NCBI GenBank assembly: GCA_002325615.1
Contig: DCSL01000068.1
Location: forward strand, 1,867-16,073
Reading direction: 5' to 3'
Length of the DNA: 14,207 bases
Origin: Amoebophilaceae bacterium UBA1467
GTDB taxonomy: Bacteria > Bacteroidota > Bacteroidia > Cytophagales > Amoebophilaceae
Part shown: piece by piece, positions 11,704 through 14,207 of the stretch
Numbering within the stretch: position 1 is the stretch's first letter
How the letters are laid out: every line of letters begins with the position of its first letter
Program-made: the position numbers and the translations under genes
Notes under the pieces: model-generated
Seen by the model: only the letters and a program-made list of their open reading frames with translations
Told to the model about the DNA's origin: nothing
Databases searched by the model: none

Positions 11704-14207
11704 ATGAAAGCAGAAGAGGCCAGGAAGCGGTTTATACAATTTTTTGAACAAAGGGGCCATAAGCACGTGGCTGCTGTACCTATTGTGAACAAGGAGGATG
11801 CTACTCTGATGTTCACTAATGCTGGCATGAACCAGTTCAAAGATTTTTTTCTGGACCATCATAAAGCTCCCTACCAACGGGCTATTAGCACTCAGCCTTG
11901 CCTGCGGGTATCGGGTAAGCACAACGACTTGGAGGAGGTGGGCACGGATACGTATCACCACACGATGTTTGAGATGCTGGGCAACTGGTCTTTTGGGGAT
12001 TATTTCAAGGAAAAAGCAATTCAGTGGGCCTGGGAATTACTGACTACAGTGTATCAACTGCCTCACGAGAGGCTGTATGTGACCATTTTTGGAGGAGATC
12101 AACAAGACCAGCTGGGACCCGATGAGGAGGCTAGGGCCATTTGGGAGCAGTACATAGCAGCTGAGCAAATTTTGTCGTTTGCCAAGCAGGACAACTTTTG
12201 GGAGATGGGCGATACCGGTCCTTGTGGTCCTTGTACAGAGATTCATATAGATATTAGACCAGAGGCAGCGCGGCAGCAAGTGCCGGGTCAGGCACTTGTG
12301 AATAAGGGCCATCCGCAGGTGATTGAACTGTGGAATTTGGTATTTATGCAGTACAACCGCCTGACTACGGGCCGACTTGAGCATCTGCCTGCCAAACATG
12401 TGGATACGGGCATGGGACTGGAGCGGTTGGTCATGGTGCTTCAAGCCAAAGACTCTAGTTACGACACAGATCTTTTTGTGCCGCTTATAGAGGCTACTGC
12501 TACTGCAGCGGGCCAGGTGTACGGACGAGAGGGAGCAATTGACACGGCTATTAGGGTGGTAGTGGACCACCTCCGTGCAATAACTTTTGCCATTGCAGAT
12601 GGGCAGCCCCCTTCGAATGTAAAGGCAGGCTATGTAATCAGGAGAATGCTGAGGAGGGCAGTTCGCTATGGCTATACATACCTGGGCTTTGAGGTACCTT
12701 TTATGTACCATTTAGTAGGAGTGCTGGCCCAACAGTTGCGATCAGTATATCCGCACTTGCGGCAGCAACAAGGCCACATTGAAAAAACTGTCAAGGAGGA
12801 AGAAGCAGCATTTCTCAGAACCTTGACTACGGGCTTGCAAAAGCTAGATCAAATGGGTCAGTCACTACGAGGAAAGTCTGCTGTAATTGATGGCGCCACA
12901 GTCTTTGAACTGTACGATACATATGGCTTTCCTTTGGATCTGACGATGCTCATCGCAAAAGAGCATGGCTTAATGGTGGATGAAGCGGGATTTTCTCAAG
13001 CATTGCAGGCCCAGCGCCGACGTTCTAGGCAAGCGGCTGTGGTAGAACAAGGCGACTGGATGATGGTGATGGAGGGGGCTTCTCCCTCTTTTCTAGGCTA
13101 TGATCAGCTGGAAGCCAAAGCCCGAATCATCAAATATCGTACAGTCAAAACGCACGACAAGCAAGTATATCAGGTGGTTCTAGACCAAACGCCTTTTTAT
13201 CCAGCAGGGGGTGGCCAAGTGGGCGATACAGGACGGTTGGAAGCAGTAGGAGAGATGATCGCCGTGCTCGATACTCAAAAAGAAAATGACCTCATCGTCC
13301 ATTATGTGGACCATCTTCCTTCATCGGTTACAGTCCCTCTACAGGCTATAGTGGACCAGGAAAGGCGCGTGCTGACTGCCAATAACCACACAGCTACGCA
13401 CCTTTTGCATGCTGCCCTGAGGCAGGTTTTGGGCCCTCATGTGGAGCAGCGGGGCTCTTTCGTAAATGATCAGTTGCTGAGGTTCGACTTTTCACACCCT
13501 ACCAACCTGAGTCCTCAAGAGCTTACACAAATTGAAGGTGCTGTGAACCAAAAGATTAGAGACAACATTGTCCTACAAGAACAGCGCCATGTATCCTTGT
13601 CAGCCGCCAAAGCCATGGGTGCTGCAGCACTTTTTGGCGAGAAGTATGGCGAGCACGTACGTGTGATTACGTTTGATCCTTCCTTTTCTATAGAGCTGTG
13701 TGGTGGCACCCATGTGCCTGCTACAGGACAGCTGGGCTTTTTCAAGATTACGGCCATTGCTGCGGTGGCTGCTGGTGTGCGTAGGATAGAGGCGGTGACG
13801 GCAGTAGCTGCTGAACGCTTGGTCCACCACCAGCTGACCCTGCTTGGTACCCTCCAAGCATTGCTCAAGCATCCCAAAGACCTCACAAAAGCAGTCCAAC
13901 AATTATTGGAAGAGAAGGCTGTACTAAGCAAGAAATTGGCCACCTACGAAGCCGTACAAGTTCAAACCATTACTGGTCAGTTGCGTAGCAACCTCAAAAA
14001 GACCCATGGTATTCACACCATGATTGCTCAGGTAGAGCTGCCGCAAGTAGCCGCCCTCAAGCAGGTAGCATTGGCTTTGCAAGAGGTAAGGGAACCCTGC
14101 TTTGTAGTACTGGCTGCTGTTGTGGAGCAAAAACCACATATTGTAGTAGCCCTTTCTAAAGATTTGGCTCAGCGGTGGCCACAAAATGCTCAGGACATTG
14201 CCAAAAA
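11704..14207 (+). CDS. alaS: Alanyl-tRNA synthetase, 3' end cut by window edge
   Basis: The frame from ATG 11704 stays open for 834 complete codons to the window end, so roughly the last 40 residues of a typical 870-880-residue enzyme are missing. The catalytic domain shows RKRFIQFFEQRGH, HHTMFEMLGNWSFGDYFK, GDTGPCGPCTEIH (169-181), DTGMGLERL and AGYVIRRMLRRAVRYG. The editing domain has the zinc and active-site residues HTATH (562-566) and CGGTH (666-670), which hydrolyse mischarged Ser- or Gly-tRNA(Ala). The start of the C-terminal oligomerisation and tRNA-binding domain follows. The enzyme charges tRNA(Ala) in the cytoplasm. The start gives the canonical N-terminus, and no Shine-Dalgarno is apparent. 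The M23 gene is divergent. No frameshift was seen across the whole stretch. Confidence 0.97.
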   Translation, partial: MKAEEARKRFIQFFEQRGHKHVAAVPIVNKEDATLMFTNAGMNQFKDFFLDHHKAPYQRAISTQPCLRVSGKHNDLEEVGTDTYHHTMFEMLGNWSFGDYFKEKAIQWAWELLTTVYQLPHERLYVTIFGGDQQDQLGPDEEARAIWEQYIAAEQILSFAKQDNFWEMGDTGPCGPCTEIHIDIRPEAARQQVPGQALVNKGHPQVIELWNLVFMQYNRLTTGRLEHLPAKHVDTGMGLERLVMVLQAKDSSYDTDLFVPLIEATATAAGQVYGREGAIDTAIRVVVDHLRAITFAIADGQPPSNVKAGYVIRRMLRRAVRYGYTYLGFEVPFMYHLVGVLAQQLRSVYPHLRQQQGHIEKTVKEEEAAFLRTLTTGLQKLDQMGQSLRGKSAVIDGATVFELYDTYGFPLDLTMLIAKEHGLMVDEAGFSQALQAQRRRSRQAAVVEQGDWMMVMEGASPSFLGYDQLEAKARIIKYRTVKTHDKQVYQVVLDQTPFYPAGGGQVGDTGRLEAVGEMIAVLDTQKENDLIVHYVDHLPSSVTVPLQAIVDQERRVLTANNHTATHLLHAALRQVLGPHVEQRGSFVNDQLLRFDFSHPTNLSPQELTQIEGAVNQKIRDNIVLQEQRHVSLSAAKAMGAAALFGEKYGEHVRVITFDPSFSIELCGGTHVPATGQLGFFKITAIAAVAAGVRRIEAVTAVAAERLVHHQLTLLGTLQALLKHPKDLTKAVQQLLEEKAVLSKKLATYEAVQVQTITGQLRSNLKKTHGIHTMIAQVELPQVAALKQVALALQEVREPCFVVLAAVVEQKPHIVVALSKDLAQRWPQNAQDIAK

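Noticed and set aside
12037..12711. 224-residue antisense frame inside alaS
   Set aside because: It lies entirely within conserved alaS coding sequence and has no recognisable motifs.

Overview
This window reads as chromosomal DNA from a Bacteroidota bacterium, probably a Cytophagales-type lineage and possibly a host-associated or reduced-genome one. The inference rests on four things. Mrp has the phylum-typical 'ENMAYFTAPELP…KYYLFG' segment in place of a CxxC. A D-Ala-D-Ala ligase gene sits directly upstream of a kinase-less PASTA protein. An M23 peptidase is divergent from alaS. Start sites lack clear Shine-Dalgarno sequences, and one TAnnTTTG-type -7 element is visible. The genus cannot be fixed from sequence alone. 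TGA acts as a normal stop (MFS gene, rsmA).

Region 1 (about 1-4165) is the accessory and most interesting part. It looks like a compact RiPP (ribosomally made, modified peptide) operon of the lasso-peptide type: a 23-codon ORF with a Y-x-x-P leader-like motif; a strong intrinsic terminator or attenuator; a PqqD-like leader-binding protein (B1 role); a small protein with weak resemblance to B2 transglutaminase-like leader proteases but apparently lacking their histidine; an MFS transporter; and a complete glutamine-hydrolysing asparagine-synthase-like enzyme (cyclase/C role). The gene set suggests bind leader, cleave leader, close ring, export. The precursor, however, is too short for a normal lasso core, so the locus is divergent, partly decayed or of another RiPP class.

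Region 2 (4281-8983) is housekeeping on the + strand: Mrp/ApbC Fe-S carrier ATPase, then an unusual 891-residue protein made of two D-Ala-D-Ala ligase units in tandem, followed 4 nt later by a membrane-anchored triple-PASTA protein. The last two form a peptidoglycan-related pair.

Region 3 (9028-11575) holds rsmA (16S rRNA dimethyltransferase) on the minus strand, a broken IS5-type transposase with several lesions, and a minus-strand membrane-anchored M23 (LytM-type) peptidase that meets the transposase remnant tail to tail.

Region 4 (11704-end) is alaS, alanyl-tRNA synthetase, running off the right edge after 834 complete codons. The aminoacylation, editing and part of the C-terminal domain are present, and no internal stop was found on reading it through.

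No rRNA or CRISPR array was seen, and no tRNA was recognised by eye.
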